Below are positions 33,559 through 45,323 of a stretch of DNA of 64,000 bases, one piece after another. The DNA lies in the NCBI GenBank assembly GCA_023376005.1, contig CM042157.1, positions 90,186,987 through 90,250,986 of the forward strand, read 5' to 3'. The stretch is from Doryteuthis pealeii. Taxonomy: Eukaryota > Mollusca > Cephalopoda > Myopsida > Loliginidae. The notes beneath the pieces are model-generated. The model saw only the letters and a program-made list of their open reading frames with translations. It was not told the origin of the DNA and did not search any database. Numbering within the stretch: the first letter of the stretch is position 1; each line of letters starts with the position of its first letter. A program made the position numbers and the translations under genes.

Positions 33559-34110
33559 AATCGTGTAGAAATCCTCTTCCTGGGTAGTTTTGCTCATATG
33601 CTTGGGATCACTGTCTTGTTGCAGAACCCATTTTTGGCCAAACTACAACTCCCTGGCTGATGGTAGGAGATACTAATCCAGAATTTCTTGATAGGACTGA
33701 GAATTCATATTTCCCTTGATAATATGAAGTTGTCCAAATCCAGAGGCAGAAAAACAGCCCCAGATATTAACATTTTCACCACCATGCTTCACTGTTGGAA
33801 TGAGGATCTTTTCTTAGTAGACAGTGTTGGGTTTTCTCCTAACATGGCAATTTTAATTCTACCCAAACAATTCTATCTTTGATTTATCTATCCAGAGAAT
33901 GGACTTCCAGAATGCCTTTGGTTTATCCAAGTGTTCTGGCATATTTTGTCATTTGGTGACCTCAAATGATCTTAGTGATCAACCTTACATAATTTGTTAG
34001 AGCCCAGGGCCAAATCAGGTCTCTCAAATTTTCTATTTTGCTGGAAACCTTGTATAGATATGCACAAATTTCAGCATCATAGTATTCTCTATATTTCCTA
34101 TTGGTTTTAG

Positions 34111-34567
34111 TCATGGTTTACTCTGGTAACAGCTTTTTGTCTTAAATCTAGTTTTCTTTTCCAAATAAAAACAAGGTCAAGCAGTGCAAGACTATATCAG
34201 TTTAATGGAGAAAACAGGGCAACAACAGAAGAATTAAAATGTCATCTGATATTCCTAGGAAAGATTTTAAATATAACAAACAGTAAAGGATAAAAACAAT
34301 ATACCAGATCTGTAAGAACTAAAAGATTTCATTCAACATTCCTTAAAGGTTACTGGATACAAGCGAAAGTTTACAGTGGCTTAGACATTGTGATAAAAAC
34401 AACTAAGATAAAGATACAAGTCTTAATAAAATTATGTAACAATAGAAATATCTATATGAAAACTATAAGGAATAAAAATTATTTCACATTGTAATATTGA
34501 AAGTGATACCTTTCTTTTTATTTAGTTTTGGAAAAAGTAATAAAACTTGTTTGACCTGGTTACACAT
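34111..34567. other. AT-rich sequence, nothing recognised
   Basis: No coding potential or shared repeats seen. Confidence 0.45.
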
Positions 34568-34653
34568 CTCACTCTTTGGAGCCAGGATCCAGTGGCTTTG
34601 GCCCTGGACCCTCACTCTTTGGAGCCAGGATCCAGTGGCTTTGGCCCTGGACC
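34568..34653. repeat. Perfect 43-bp tandem duplication
   Basis: The unit CTCACTCTTTGG...GGCCCTGGACC occurs twice, without change, at 34568-34610 and 34611-34653. It lies in a locally GC-rich stretch (34560-34860) that I do not recognise. Confidence 0.92.
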
Positions 34654-35129
34654 GTGTAAACTAACATTGTTGATCCCAGGGGCCACCCTCACCCAGGCAA
34701 CACTTGCCCCCTTGATTTAAAGGGGCAGAGCTGGATTTATTGCCCGGTGCCTGAGCTGGGATCAACACATTTTTTGCACCCACCTCCAATGAGCTTCAGT
34801 TCGTGGGTGGTCCCACATTAATAGGGCCTTGTGCCTAACCTGTACACATGGGGTATGTGGTAAATATTCATCCCACACAATCTATGCAAGTGAAAGTTAT
34901 ATATATATATTGTTAAATAATGCAGCCATTTTTGTCTGCAAGTTTTGTCCTTTGTTTTTTTGTATTGCTGGATTATTTTTGTAATATCTGGTGAAAATTG
35001 GCTGATGTATTTGCCATATGCCATAGCCCACGGTAGGGCAGAAAGTACTTGGTCTATCTTCAGGGTATTTTGAAACCGTACAACAATGGGCTATTCCATT
35101 TTCTATTTATATAGGTTGTGTTTATTATT
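34654..35129. other. Locally GC-rich unclassified segment, then AT-rich DNA
   Basis: 34654-34860 is GC-richer than its surroundings and may be an old repeat; no homology within the window. The rest is AT-rich. Confidence 0.4.
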
Positions 35130-35620
35130 GTTGTTGTTATTATTATTAGTGTTATTATTATCATTATTATTACTTTTGCTATTATTATAATTTTATAATT
35201 TGTTAATGTGATTATAGGCATTTTAGAACGTTGGTGCTATTATCAAAGTTTATTTTGTTTAGTTTTGGATTTTTGTGTCTAATATGCAGTGCTTCTAAGA
35301 TTTTTAGTCGTTGTTTACATGATTGTGTTTCTATAATGGTACTGTTATTGTTAAGTATTTTCTGGAATTTATTATTGGGACAAGAGTGTGTTTTTAGATG
35401 TTGGGCTATTGAGCTATTGTCTGTAACACAATCATGTAAACGACGACTAAAAATCTTAGAAGCACTGCATATTAGACACAAAAATCCAAAACTAAACAAA
35501 ATAAACTTTGATAATAGCACCAATGTTCTAAAATGCCTATAATTACTATGAAATTATAATAATAGTAAAAGTAATAATAATGACAATAATAATAACACTA
35601 ATAATAATAACAACATAATA
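35130..35620. repeat. Hairpin element, ~195-bp arms, ~95-bp loop
   Basis: 35130-35329 and 35425-35620 are reverse complements with few differences, including a shared ATT/AAT-triplet microsatellite at the outer edges (for example TTATTATTATTAGTG). Because of the symmetry the same 27-residue hydrophobic translation start appears on both strands (35231 plus, 35523 minus); it is not evidence for a gene. Probably a foldback element or an inverted duplication. Confidence 0.88.
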
Positions 35621-36169
35621 ATTTGATTTACCATTTGAATTATATATGCTGTGGTTTGGTCCTTTAATGAGGGGAGGGGAAATAGGGTACTGGATTCCAA
35701 TTGGTCAGTTGCTGGTTTACCCGGATATACAGTAGTACGGAGTTTACACGGATATACAATATATTATCTAATTAGGTGGAGTATTCAGTTATCTGCTCTC
35801 CATTTGGTGATAATGATGGATTGCATTGTCTCAGGGTTTTATTGCCCTTTGCTGATATTTATTTGTGGTTCTATATTTTGATTTTCCTTATTAGGGGGTT
35901 ACCCTTACTCTTTTTTCTTTTTTTTCGTTTTCGTAGGAGTCATTGGTTTTTAGTTGGTTTAGTAAGTATTTATTTTTGTGTCTGCAGTTTGATATAAGTT
36001 CTGATTGTTTGTTGAGTAGTATAATTGTTGTTAAAAACCACAATTATCCTGCCTTGAAGATGGTTGGACCAACTGAAACAATGCTATTGTTTATATAAAA
36101 GAATACATCATTTGAATATTTTGTTTTTTCATATTTATATCAATATACCTTTTGGATTTATTCTATCTC

Positions 36170-36209
<40 letters not shown>

Positions 36210-36839
36210 CAATGAGGTATTTTTTTTTTTTTTTTGTTTAGTCCATTACAGCTGTTTCATGCTATTGTATTTTTTAAATGGACACTTCTGCTTTAGCCAT
36301 TTATACCAAACACATGATTTTCTTTTTATGTTGCTGCATTTGTTCTCATTCTCTAGAGCTCTGTTAGGATTTCTACTTTCATTGATTTTTTTTGTTTGTT
36401 TCTTTATTCTTCCTATTCTGTTCCGCTGATCTGGTTTCTTTTGCTTCTTAATAAAAAAAAAAGAAAGAAAAAGAAAGTATTTTTGTATCTGCATTTTTGA
36501 TAATAGTTAGTTTCTTTTATTTTAAAGTTTTCCTTTTATTTTTATATGGAATTATTTGTAATTTTTTTCTAGACTGGTCACATTTCTTCAAAGTACATTT
36601 ATATGATGTTTGTTTTATTAATTCCATTCTATTAATAGTTTTTCCTTTTTCTTTTTCTTCTTTTTGAATAGAACTGTCCATTTTTGAAAACTGCAATGGC
36701 ATGAAACAGCTGTAGTGAACTTATTAAAAAAGAACATCTTATTAATTGTTCTTTTTTTTTTTTTCCTTTTATAATAATAATCTCTATTTTTAAATATTGA
36801 GTGTCCTACATGCTACACAAAAATCCCCATCAAAATCTG
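35621..36839. other. AT-rich sequence with (TA)n
   Basis: (TA)n at 36177-36207. The frame 36064-36429 is a T-rich hydrophobic artefact. Nothing else recognised. Confidence 0.5.
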
Positions 36840-37142
<303 letters not shown>

Positions 37143-37870
37143 TTGATTTAGTGAGTTCTGGGACTCACATATTTGCTTTGAATCAGTCCCATGGAAAATT
37201 TATGGGTCTCAACTAAAGCCGTCTTACCTTGTAACCTATCTTGTGTAATTTGTTTCTAAGAAACTATTGAAATGTATTTACAGTTAGCTTGAAATGATGA
37301 GGGAAGAAAAAAGAAAAACACTGGGATGCATAGATACAATTTTACTGCATCCTTTTAGATTTTTGTGCATCAGGTACGCGTCCTGCATCCCTACCAGCAT
37401 CTCTGGAGATATATATATATATAAGTTGTTTAATTTACAAATTTAAATGCAAATGCGATGTTTGCTACATACATGTATGCAAAATATAGTTTAAAATTGC
37501 TGTAAAAAATAATTCAATAGATAAAAACCCATGGAAATTACATATTTAGAAAGATTATTTTCTTTTCTTTTCAACCATATATATATATATATTTTAAAGA
37601 TTAGATCAGAAATACTCGGAATTGCAAATTTAACTGATTAAGGTCGCAAATTTGAAAATGTCCGCTGATATCAGCTAACTGCTGATAATGCTATATAAAC
37701 CTTCAATGTTCTCCATCTTGGCATCTTCAACCAGCGAGTTGCTCCTGGCTGTGCTTGATGTCCTCCTCACCAACATGTTCCGTCCTGCTTTTTGCATGCA
37801 AAAGCAATTTTATTCTTTACTCTCTTTCGGCCCTACCATTCTTGATCCCACCAATAAATATATATATATC
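37143..37870. other. Unclassified sequence with small (TA)n runs
   Basis: (TA)n at 37411-37424, 37579-37592 and 37858-37870. The 37688-37909 frame is not recognised. Confidence 0.45.
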
Positions 37871-38415
37871 ATCATCATCATGTCGCGCTTTCAGCGCGGA
37901 TATCCATGACAATCTCTCTCCATCCGTCCCTATCGCTCATCATTCTCAGGAGGTCTTCTATGCAGCATCCTGCATTCGCACAGAGCTGATCAACGTACGT
38001 TTTTGCTGGTCGGCCCACACTGGCCTGTCCATGTGCTGGCTTCCACAGGAGGATGTCGCTTATGAGTTCGTCCTTGCTTCTCCAGCAGTGTCCCGCGTGT
38101 CTTGTCCGTCTCACTCGGATGGTTTGGGTAATATGTGGTAGGTGGCCGTACAGCTGTTTTCTCGTAGGGTGCTGTTTCCATGTCTTGTTCATGATCACTC
38201 ACAGCATTCTTGTGCAGCTCCCATCTAGTTTATTCTCTAGTCGCTTAGTTAGGGTCCAGGTGGTGCAGCCATACAGCAGTACTGACACGACAACGACCTG
38301 GAAGAACTGTCTCTTTAACTTGTCTGTGAGATTGGACCTCCATATAATCGATAACTTATTTATAGCGGCCCATGCTTTTCCTATGCGTGCATTAACGTCG
38401 TTTTCTGTGGAGGAG
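37871..38415 (-). pseudogene. LINE-A reverse transcriptase C-terminal region
   Basis: On the minus strand, from the right: ENDVNARIGKAWAAINKL, WRSNLTDKLKRQ(F)FQ, VSVLLYGCTTWTLTKRLENKLDGSCTRML, then after a frameshift KTWKQHPTRKQLYGHLPHITQTIRVRRTRHAGHCWRSKDELISDILLW, VGRPAKTYVDQLCANAGCCIEDL and MSDRDGWREIVMDIRAESAT. The 3' tail is (TGA)n (37871-37882). This is the region after the reverse-transcriptase catalytic motifs of a non-LTR retrotransposon. One frameshift breaks it, and the 5' part is truncated. Confidence 0.92.
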
Positions 38416-38427
38416 ATGTTATATATA

Positions 38428-39064
38428 CTAGCAAATATATGCACCCTCCGGGTGCAAGTATTTAAGTTTTAATATAATAAATTATCATATTGAATTAGAA
38501 AGGCTAATGAAACTGAATAAGTATGCAGATAAAAAGATCTGGAACAGAGGGGGTATGTTTGAAAAATAGAACAACTTCGAAACTCACTCTTCCATCATTT
38601 ACCATTACTCCCGTTGGTAAATTTTCCTAATTTAACTCTTTAGTTAAAATAGGAAGTAGAGAATAAATTTACAGTTATTTCTTCTTGTTAATGGATTTCT
38701 TTTAAGATTTATTCCAAGATTTTTGCTCATATTCAATTAGATAAAACCAAACAATTAGAAATCAATAATACTAAGCACATATTTATTAAAATCAAATTTT
38801 TAAGATCAATATGCAAATTAGCCTTCCCGTTCTCACTGTAAACCGCTGTTTTGTTGTATATATAAATACAATTCCATGTTAATAGTTTGTTGATATGGTC
38901 AACAGTCTTAATGATGTAAAATGATTTTATCAATAATTGAAGTTTAAATTAAAAATAAAATCATGGAGAATGTGATGTAAATAACAAAAGGAATTGTGAC
39001 TTGTATAGTAATATAGTTTCGGTTACAGACAGACAAACCCACAATCTCCATTATAATAAGAAGA
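38428..39064 (-). mobile_element. Hel-1 long variant, copy 1
   Basis: On the minus strand it begins A|TCTTCTTATTATAATGG and ends with a perfect hairpin GCACCCGGAGGGTGC, ten bases, then CTAG|T. These are Helitron termini and the A|T target. It matches 59582-60209 along its whole length. It has no Rep/helicase gene. It starts 12 bp from a truncated LINE-A end. Confidence 0.85.
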
Positions 39065-39154
39065 TATATATATATATATATATGAGTAAGAAAAGGTGGA
39101 ATGAAAACATCACACAATGCTGTTAAAGAAGAAAACAATTTATAATATAATCAT

Positions 39155-39203
39155 AGCTGATATTGATCAATATTTCGATTTTACAAAAATCATCATCAGA
39201 GCT
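39155..39203 (-). ncRNA. Hammerhead-like fold, left palindrome arm
   Basis: Mirror image of 39342-39390: the same helices and the same extra U after CTGATGA, on the minus strand. Confidence 0.45.
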
Positions 39204-39341
39204 CATTCACTCCCGTAGTTGTTTGGGTCGGAGAGGAAAGTCAAAATGAGTTTACAAAACAAAAAACCTTAATTAAGGTTTTTTGTTTTGTAAACTCATT
39301 TTGACTTTCCTCTCCGACCCAAACAACTACGGGAGTGAATG

Positions 39342-39390
39342 AGCTCTGATGATGATTTTTGTAAAATCGAAATATTGATCAATATCAGCT
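39342..39390 (+). ncRNA. Hammerhead-like fold, right palindrome arm
   Basis: Stem I AGCT (39342-39345) with AGCT (39387-39390); core CTGATGA (39346-39352); one extra T at 39353; stem II GATTTT/AAAATC with loop TGT (39354-39368); GAA (39369-39371); stem III ATATT/AATAT with loop GATC (39372-39385); cleavage expected after C 39386. All helices pair without mismatch. The extra base at the entry of stem II departs from the consensus and may abolish or modify activity. Confidence 0.5.
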
Positions 39391-39491
39391 ATGATTATAT
39401 TATAAATTGTTTTCTTCTTTAACAGCATTGTGTGATGTTTTCATTCCACCATTTCTTACTCATATTGTCGGATTCATTTCCTTTCTTTTAA

Positions 39492-39529
<38 letters not shown>

Positions 39530-39530
<1 letters not shown>

Positions 39531-40139
39531 GAACTACTGAATTTTAATATCACAATGTAATTTGCTTAGTATGGCAGACAAGACTCGTATTGTTTACAAT
39601 ACTTACATTTACTAATTGGTTACTCATCTAACTATTGAGACTACTCATTGCTGTTTAATTTCAGAACTGATGTTTTCAGCATGATTTAATCATAAGTCTA
39701 CAATGTTGCTCTTCATTTATTTATCTATTTACTTTCTCTATTTTCTAATTATTTTAACTGATGAATAATCAATGCCATATAATCTTATTTCTATTTACTA
39801 ATTAAGTAAAAATAAGTTAGCTTTATTTTCTTTTAAATTGATGTTTATTGGATAGGACTCCTGTTTTACTGTGAGTGTTTCAAAGTTAGTGTGACAAACA
39901 GTTTAGGTATGTTTTTGTTAAATTTCTATAGATACCATTGATCTACTTAACATAGATTTAACCTATTAATATTTTAAAAGACCTTTCTATACATACAAGT
40001 AAGCCATAAGTTAGGCTATTCTTAACGCTGTCTTAGCCATGGCAGAAACTACTTGACTAAAGAAATTATCAAAGGTTATAAGACAACCTCTTATTTCAGC
40101 CATCACTGTTCAGATCTGTTCCTTTCTTAATTCATGAAA
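39530..40139. other. AT-rich sequence, nothing recognised
   Basis: No coding potential or shared repeats seen. Confidence 0.45.
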
Positions 40140-40301
40140 ATTGGTCCAAATTTTGTAAGAAGCTCTTTGAAATTTATTTGAATGTAAAATGTGTAAAGAA
40201 TAAGTCCCTGAATTAGCCTACATTGCACATTGATTTGTGCAGCTTTCAAATCACACCTGCAATGAAGTAATGCACAATATATCAGTGCACAAACTACCAT
40301 G
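40140..40301 (-). pseudogene. Possible mariner N-terminal fragment
   Basis: Shares the block CTACATTGCA(C/T)ATT...CTTTCAAATC...AATGAAGTAATGCA with 20960-21060, which adjoins the mariner N-terminal half. The domain itself is too eroded to name with certainty. Confidence 0.4.
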
Positions 40302-40305
40302 ATAT

Positions 40306-40684
40306 TGTAAGATTCAAAGTTAATTAATGAACATACAATTCCAACACGTTGTGAGACAAAACATTTAATATATATAACAGCACATGGAAACGATAATGTA
40401 CAGGAGAATAGAACATGTAAATACATATACAATATTTAGGTATAAACAAGATACCCAAATGTACCTAACATGGAATTAAAGGATAGACCATGCTGTATAA
40501 AGGACTTACAGTAATGTAAGGGGGGGTAGATAGACTCTAGCCCATAGCAGTTCTTGAAGATCTAGCTAAAAAGAGGAAGACAAGTTCAAACCAGACGCTT
40601 AAATACCAGAGGTCCCCTAGTGGGAACAAACAGCAACGCAGTGAGAAGATAACTCTTCCGGCAAAGGGAAGATAATCCCCTACA
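40306..40684 (+). mobile_element. LTR-A, complete solo LTR
   Basis: 379 bp, begins TGTAAGATTC and ends CCCCTACA. Perfect 4-bp target duplication ATAT (40302-40305; 40685-40688). At 40625-40634 it shows the uninterrupted site that LTR-B occupies in the copy at 1-771. No coding region. Confidence 0.88.
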
Positions 40685-40846
40685 ATATTAATGACCACAG
40701 TGACTATCTTTCACAGCATAAACTAGTTCAGTCAATATGCCCCGCAAGCTAGCATGTACCAGATAGGTTTCATGGATAAAATAAACAATTTTATTATGGT
40801 TTGTTTTAAGGGAAATTAGATTTAAAATTATTTCTAAAAAGTAACA

Positions 40847-41443
40847 GCCGCCCTGTCGGTGGGGCGTTAGAATGCACCGACTGCACCTCTGCAGAGGGGT
40901 AAGACTCCCCCAATGGGGCCACCTGTTGGCCATGGGTGGCGACCCGTGACACTTAAGGATAGAACCCAGGTGGATGAGCAGTCCATGACTTGCAATACTC
41001 CACTTTGGCCCTATCTTGGGCTAGACGGGCGGCCCCCTCCGATCAATTGGCTGGTCACATCAAGCCCTAGCACCTATATGATTTTCCCAATCCTATTGCC
41101 CTTATGGCAAGCCCCAACCCCTTTTTATCATATGGGTGCTAGAAGGCGGTGGCTGCAGGTCTACATGTCTTGGGAATGACGTTAAACTCTATCTGATGGT
41201 GAGGTTCCAGTTTTGGAGGTTTGGGGAATGTGGAGCACCCCTTCATCACCATTGCTCCCTGGTCCACTCTGACCCGGAGTGGTAGTACCTGTTAGGGTCC
41301 CATCTATGGGTTAAATAGAAAAATGTATTGATAAAAAAATTGTATTATCCATTAAGAATTGGTTTATTTCAAAACTTTATCGGCATTAAATGACCCACTG
41401 AGGTTGATATGCAGTAAAACAAAACCAAATCAAAAAAAAAAAA
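40847..41443 (+). mobile_element. Family R retroposon, full length, copy 7
   Basis: Standard 5' start; the tail is extended by an A run (41433-41448). 11-bp target duplication aaaaagtaaca (40836-40846; about 41444-41454). The shared frame is open for 88 codons (40913-41179) despite a ~10-bp deletion near 41032. Confidence 0.9.
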
Positions 41444-41454
41444 AAAAAGTAACA

Positions 41455-42861
41455 AAATCTCATCTTATCTGTTTAGCAAAAATCTTTTAAGTAGGAAATA
41501 AGGGATAACTCGATTGACAAAGAATATGAGGGTAGATTTGTAAATAGAGAAGAGGGAGAAGAAAAGAAACAGCTTTTCATATATACGCTTTTAGAATATT
41601 TACTTCTATATTTTCAATGTTAGTAATGAAAAAAAAAAAAAAAAGACATAAATATAGTTCTATTTTTTCAGTAAAGCATTTTTTTAGGGTTATATATAAC
41701 AGTTGATAACCAGTATTTATTAGGTTAGTGATTAACATATTGAATTAGAAATTGTGAAGTAAAGGTTAGCCGGACTCATTAACCATAGCATAACTGAAGC
41801 TGGGAACAAAAATCACCAATGCATATGTGAAGTATGATGTCATTTTTTTTCTTGTTTTTCATTTCTTGTATTACCATCTAAGTTGATATATGATTGGCAT
41901 ATCAAATGTTAGTTTTGCTCCCTTGTCGGCTGAATAGCTTTTTATTCTTTTTAACATGGCCTTTTTGAGCTGAGCAAAAATGTCATTTTCATTTAATGTA
42001 GACTGTAGTTTTGTACAGTTTTCAGTTGACACTTTCAACATTAGAAACTCTGCTGTTTATAACTTGATTCCGTTATGTCAGAAGTTTATTGAAGTGAGCC
42101 ATCACAAAACTAGGAAACATTTTGAGCTAATAATATAAAACATGTAAAAAGAAAAAGAAAGTCACCTTTCTGTCTATGTGTTTTGTTGTTATAGCTATCT
42201 TGTTCTGTAATTGAAAAAGATTTTTCTTTTCTTCCTTCTTCCTTTTTCTTTCTACTTATTTACTTCCATATTTTTAATGCTATTCTTGGAGACGTCTAAG
42301 TTATATGGTGTGATTACTTTATAGTTTATTTTGCTTATTATAATTTAATTATAAGAACTCTAATAAACACAGCTGTTTTTATATCCAAAACATGGAGGAA
42401 TGATAGCCAACAATAATTTTGTCTTACTGATTCTGTTTTTTAGCCTATTTTCTGTCTGAGTTAACCATAATTTAAAGAGGATTTTTTTTCTGCAAAGTAT
42501 TTTTCTCTCTATATATTTTCAAATATAAAAGGTTGAAATCTGATATTGATAACATTTTCTGTATTCTTTTTCTTTGCAAAAACATGTTGATTTATAAAAA
42601 TATCACTTAGCTTTTTAATAAGAATATTATTTAATGATGAGATGACTTAGAAATATTTGAAGTATGAAGTATGATTAAAATGAAAAATAAAAAAACAAAC
42701 AACAAGACTTAAATTCATGGAAAGTAAGTGTAACCTGCTTCTGTTTTTATTAAATATTCACATAAGATAAACATTTTTAAAAATGAATTTCTAAAAGTTA
42801 ATTTTGAATTGCTTGATTAGTAAACATTCAAGTTTTATATTTTGAATTCTTGCATGTATAG
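41455..42861. other. AT-rich sequence, nothing recognised
   Basis: No domains or window-internal repeats seen. T- and CT-rich tracts near 42225-42265. Confidence 0.45.
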
Positions 42862-43372
42862 GAAAGGCATGGGCCGCTATAAATAAATTATCGGTCATAT
42901 GGAAATCCAATCTCACAGACAAGTTAAAGAGATAGTTCTTCCAGGCCGTTGTCATATCAGTGCTGCTGTATGGCTGCACCACCTGGACCCTAACGAAGCG
43001 ACTAGAGAATAAACTAGATGGGAGCTGCACAAGAATGCTGCGGGTGATCCTGAACAAGATGTGGAAACAGCACCCCATGAGAAAGCAGCTGTACGGCCAC
43101 CTGCCACATATCACCCAAACCATCCGAGACGGACAAGACCTGCAGAACACTGCTGGAGAAGCAAGGACGAACTCATAAGCGATGTCCTCCTGTGGAAGCC
43201 AGCACATGGGCACGTCAGTGTGGGCTGACCAGCAAAGACATACATTGATCAGCTCTGTGCGGATACAGGATGCTGCACAGAGGACCTCCCGAGAATGATG
43301 AGCAATAGGGACGGATAAAGAGGGATTGTCATGGATATCTGTGCCAACAGCATGACATGATGATGATGATGA
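42862..43372 (+). pseudogene. LINE-A reverse transcriptase C-terminal region
   Basis: The plus strand encodes GKAWAAINKLSVIWKSNLTDKLKR, a stop, FFQAVVISVLLYGCTTWTLTKRLENKLDGSCTRMLRVILNKMWKQHPMRKQLYGHLPHITQTI, then after a shift TRPAEHCWRSKDELISDVLLW and VG-PAKTYIDQLCADTGCCTEDL. It ends in ATGATGATGATGATGAT (43354-43372). It is 5'-truncated, with at least one stop and one small deletion, so it is dead. The opposite-strand frame 42791-43378 is a shadow. Confidence 0.92.
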
Positions 43373-44036
43373 TCCCAATATTTAGGACTTAGAAAGATCA
43401 CACTAGATATTACTAATAATAAAAGTTTTATCATAATGACCATCCACAGCCTTTCTTTTCACAGAATGAAGGGGTAGTTTTAAGTTGTCTTCTGCACTCT
43501 AGAGTAAAGTTTGAATGTTTTGTGCTTGACTTTTAAAAAAGTTTTTTTTTTTTTACCCAAAAAATGAATATAAATTTGCGTATAATTTATACTTTCTTTT
43601 TTTTTAAATTTTTATTTTTTTATAACAAGTTGCTTTTTGTAGTCTATTAGGAGTCTTCTGAATACTCTAGCCAATTTTAACTATGCTGTGGTCTGTATGG
43701 TCTTGATTCTTCCTCTGATTTCCAATTCCTCTAGTCTCTTTTCCAAGCCTTTGGGAACTGTTCCAAGGATGCCAACTGCAATTCATGTTCCACAGCTATT
43801 TCAAGTCTCTAGCAAGATCTAAGTATTTGTCTATCTATTTGCTTTCTTTTCAATCTGTGATCTGCTGGAACAGTAGTAGTAATATTATCATTAATGATAA
43901 TAATGATTTTGACTTGTATTTGAATTTAATATAAAAGAAATATAAAAAGTGAGTTTAAATTATAAAAAACACACACACACACACAAAAAAAAAAAACACT
44001 TGGTTATAAATTTTGAAACTATATACTTCTCATATT
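43373..44036. other. AT-rich sequence, nothing recognised
   Basis: Contains a (CA)n stretch at about 43970-43984 and A/T runs. Confidence 0.45.
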
Positions 44037-44189
44037 TTATAAAAAAGGTCCGCAAAATGTATTATGTTCTCAGAATTTAAAAAAAAATTCTTTTTATCTT
44101 GCATTGTATTGTAAGATAAAAAGAATTTAAAAAAAAAAAAGAAAATTTTTGAGAACATAATACATTTTGCGGACCTTCTTTTTATAAAA
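44037..44189. repeat. Small hairpin element
   Basis: Outer arms TTTATAAAAAAGGTCCGC / GCGGACCTTCTTTTTATAAA and inner arms AAATTCTTTTTATCTT / AAGATAAAAAGAATTT fold into one long hairpin with a ~12-base loop. A single arm recurs at 28048-28092. Confidence 0.85.
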
Positions 44190-45323
44190 TATTAAATTTT
44201 CTCCAGTTGGAACCAGAACAACATTTTTTATATACTTCTCATATTAAAGACTTACATTCATTCTGTATTATCAAACAGAATATTATTTACAACTAGACAC
44301 AGTATATTTATTTCCTCGATATTATGTCAATGATTTATATGGTTATTTATTGATATAATTTCCTTGTTTGATATTGACTGCCAAAGTAATAACAGTCCTT
44401 ATATTTTATAGCTTAGTGTTCAAGTGATGAGAAATTTCATATTCTTAAAATAAACACAACTGACTTGTTAAAAAAAATGTCAAGTTGAATATACATAACC
44501 TTTTTATTATTTTACTTATTCCAAACAAGCTAGCTATTTCCTCACAGGCTTGGCTTCTTGTTTACATCAGTACACTTGGAATTTTTGTTAGAGTAGAGAT
44601 ATTGTTGTTAAGAAGCATGCAGAAACCTAGTATATTTAATCTTTACTGGCATAAAAAAAACAAGTGGTATTCATTGCTTATAGGTACTTTTAATAAGTGT
44701 TTTACTGAACTAAAAAATGTTTTTTTTTTTTTTGTTTTTTTTTTTTTTTTTTTGTTAATTAACAAAAAAGTTTGATATTTTCCAAGTTACCCCTAAAAAA
44801 TGCTTACTTGAATGATTGACTCCTTAAATAAGCATTTTTATATAATTTTCCTCTTTCTAAAAAAGAATTCTTTTTTTTTTTTTTTTTTAGCAAGTTGATT
44901 TTTGTATGGTATTAAAATCAGTTTCCTGATTCATCTATATATATTTTTTTAAATAAAAATATAAATATATTGACATTACTATGATCTAATGAATGTTGTA
45001 TTTTTAGCAAATATACTTGTAATAAATTTGTGAGGCATTATATATATGAAAGGTGTATGAATGACTTAATATAACTGTATACCAAACTCTTTCTTTCTCT
45101 TTCTCTCTCATTTTTCATATTTTTTCTTAGAAGAAATTAGAGGGGACCATTTTATATAGACAGATGCCTACTCCTAAATGAGATAACACGTTCATTCTGA
45201 CCAAGCTGCTAAAGGGAGATATATACAAGAAAAGACTTAAAATTAACTTTCTCTCTCTCTCTCTCTCTTATGTAGTTGCACAGGTAATACAATGAAAATA
45301 GGAATTACTTATATAAAAAAAAA
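44190..45323. other. AT-rich sequence, nothing recognised
   Basis: T runs at 44719-44752 and 44871-44890 and (CT)n at 45248-45269. The 44485-44775 frame has no recognised domain. Confidence 0.45.

Larger units (their letters stand above)
32424..34110 (-). pseudogene. Tc1-family transposase pseudogene, twice interrupted
   Basis: The minus strand between about 33960 and 33180 reads [44 protein letters not shown] (frame of GGGSIMLWGCF), [20 protein letters not shown]-like and SQSTDFNPIKMLSLDVKL, close to the DD34E catalytic domain of Tc1 elements. The left part (32424-32568) keeps a terminal-repeat-like AAAGTTTGTGAACCCCC. The gene is broken by many shifts and by two insertions, 32624-33064 and 33348-33558. 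The N-terminal DNA-binding part is not clear. Confidence 0.85.
39080..39465. repeat. Near-perfect 386-bp palindrome with no spacer
   Basis: Arms 39080-39272 and 39273-39465 are reverse complements with one mismatch that I can find, near 39093. The centre is CCTTAATTAAGG. (TA)n runs lie just outside on both sides (39065-39082; 39495-39526). Each arm carries a hammerhead-like fold. Transcription through it would give a 190-bp perfect duplex RNA. An assembly or cloning artefact must also be considered. Confidence 0.93.

Noticed and set aside
34560..34860. Promoter or CpG-island-like element because of local GC richness
   Set aside because: Few CpG dinucleotides and a simple 43-bp tandem duplication; an old repeat explains it better.
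36064..36429. 121-codon hydrophobic frame, seemingly a membrane protein
   Set aside because: Produced by T-rich sequence and a (TA)n repeat; hydrophobic composition is the expected artefact.
38053..38472. 139-codon plus-strand frame
   Set aside because: Antisense to the LINE-A copy on the minus strand; no domain of its own.
39080..39465. CRISPR-like or phage-type repeat structure
   Set aside because: A single inverted repeat, no spaced direct repeats, and the context is clearly eukaryotic; no array was found anywhere in the window.
42791..43378. 195-codon minus-strand frame
   Set aside because: It is antisense to LINE-A, whose plus-strand translation carries the recognisable reverse-transcriptase C-terminal motifs; the minus-strand frame is a shadow.
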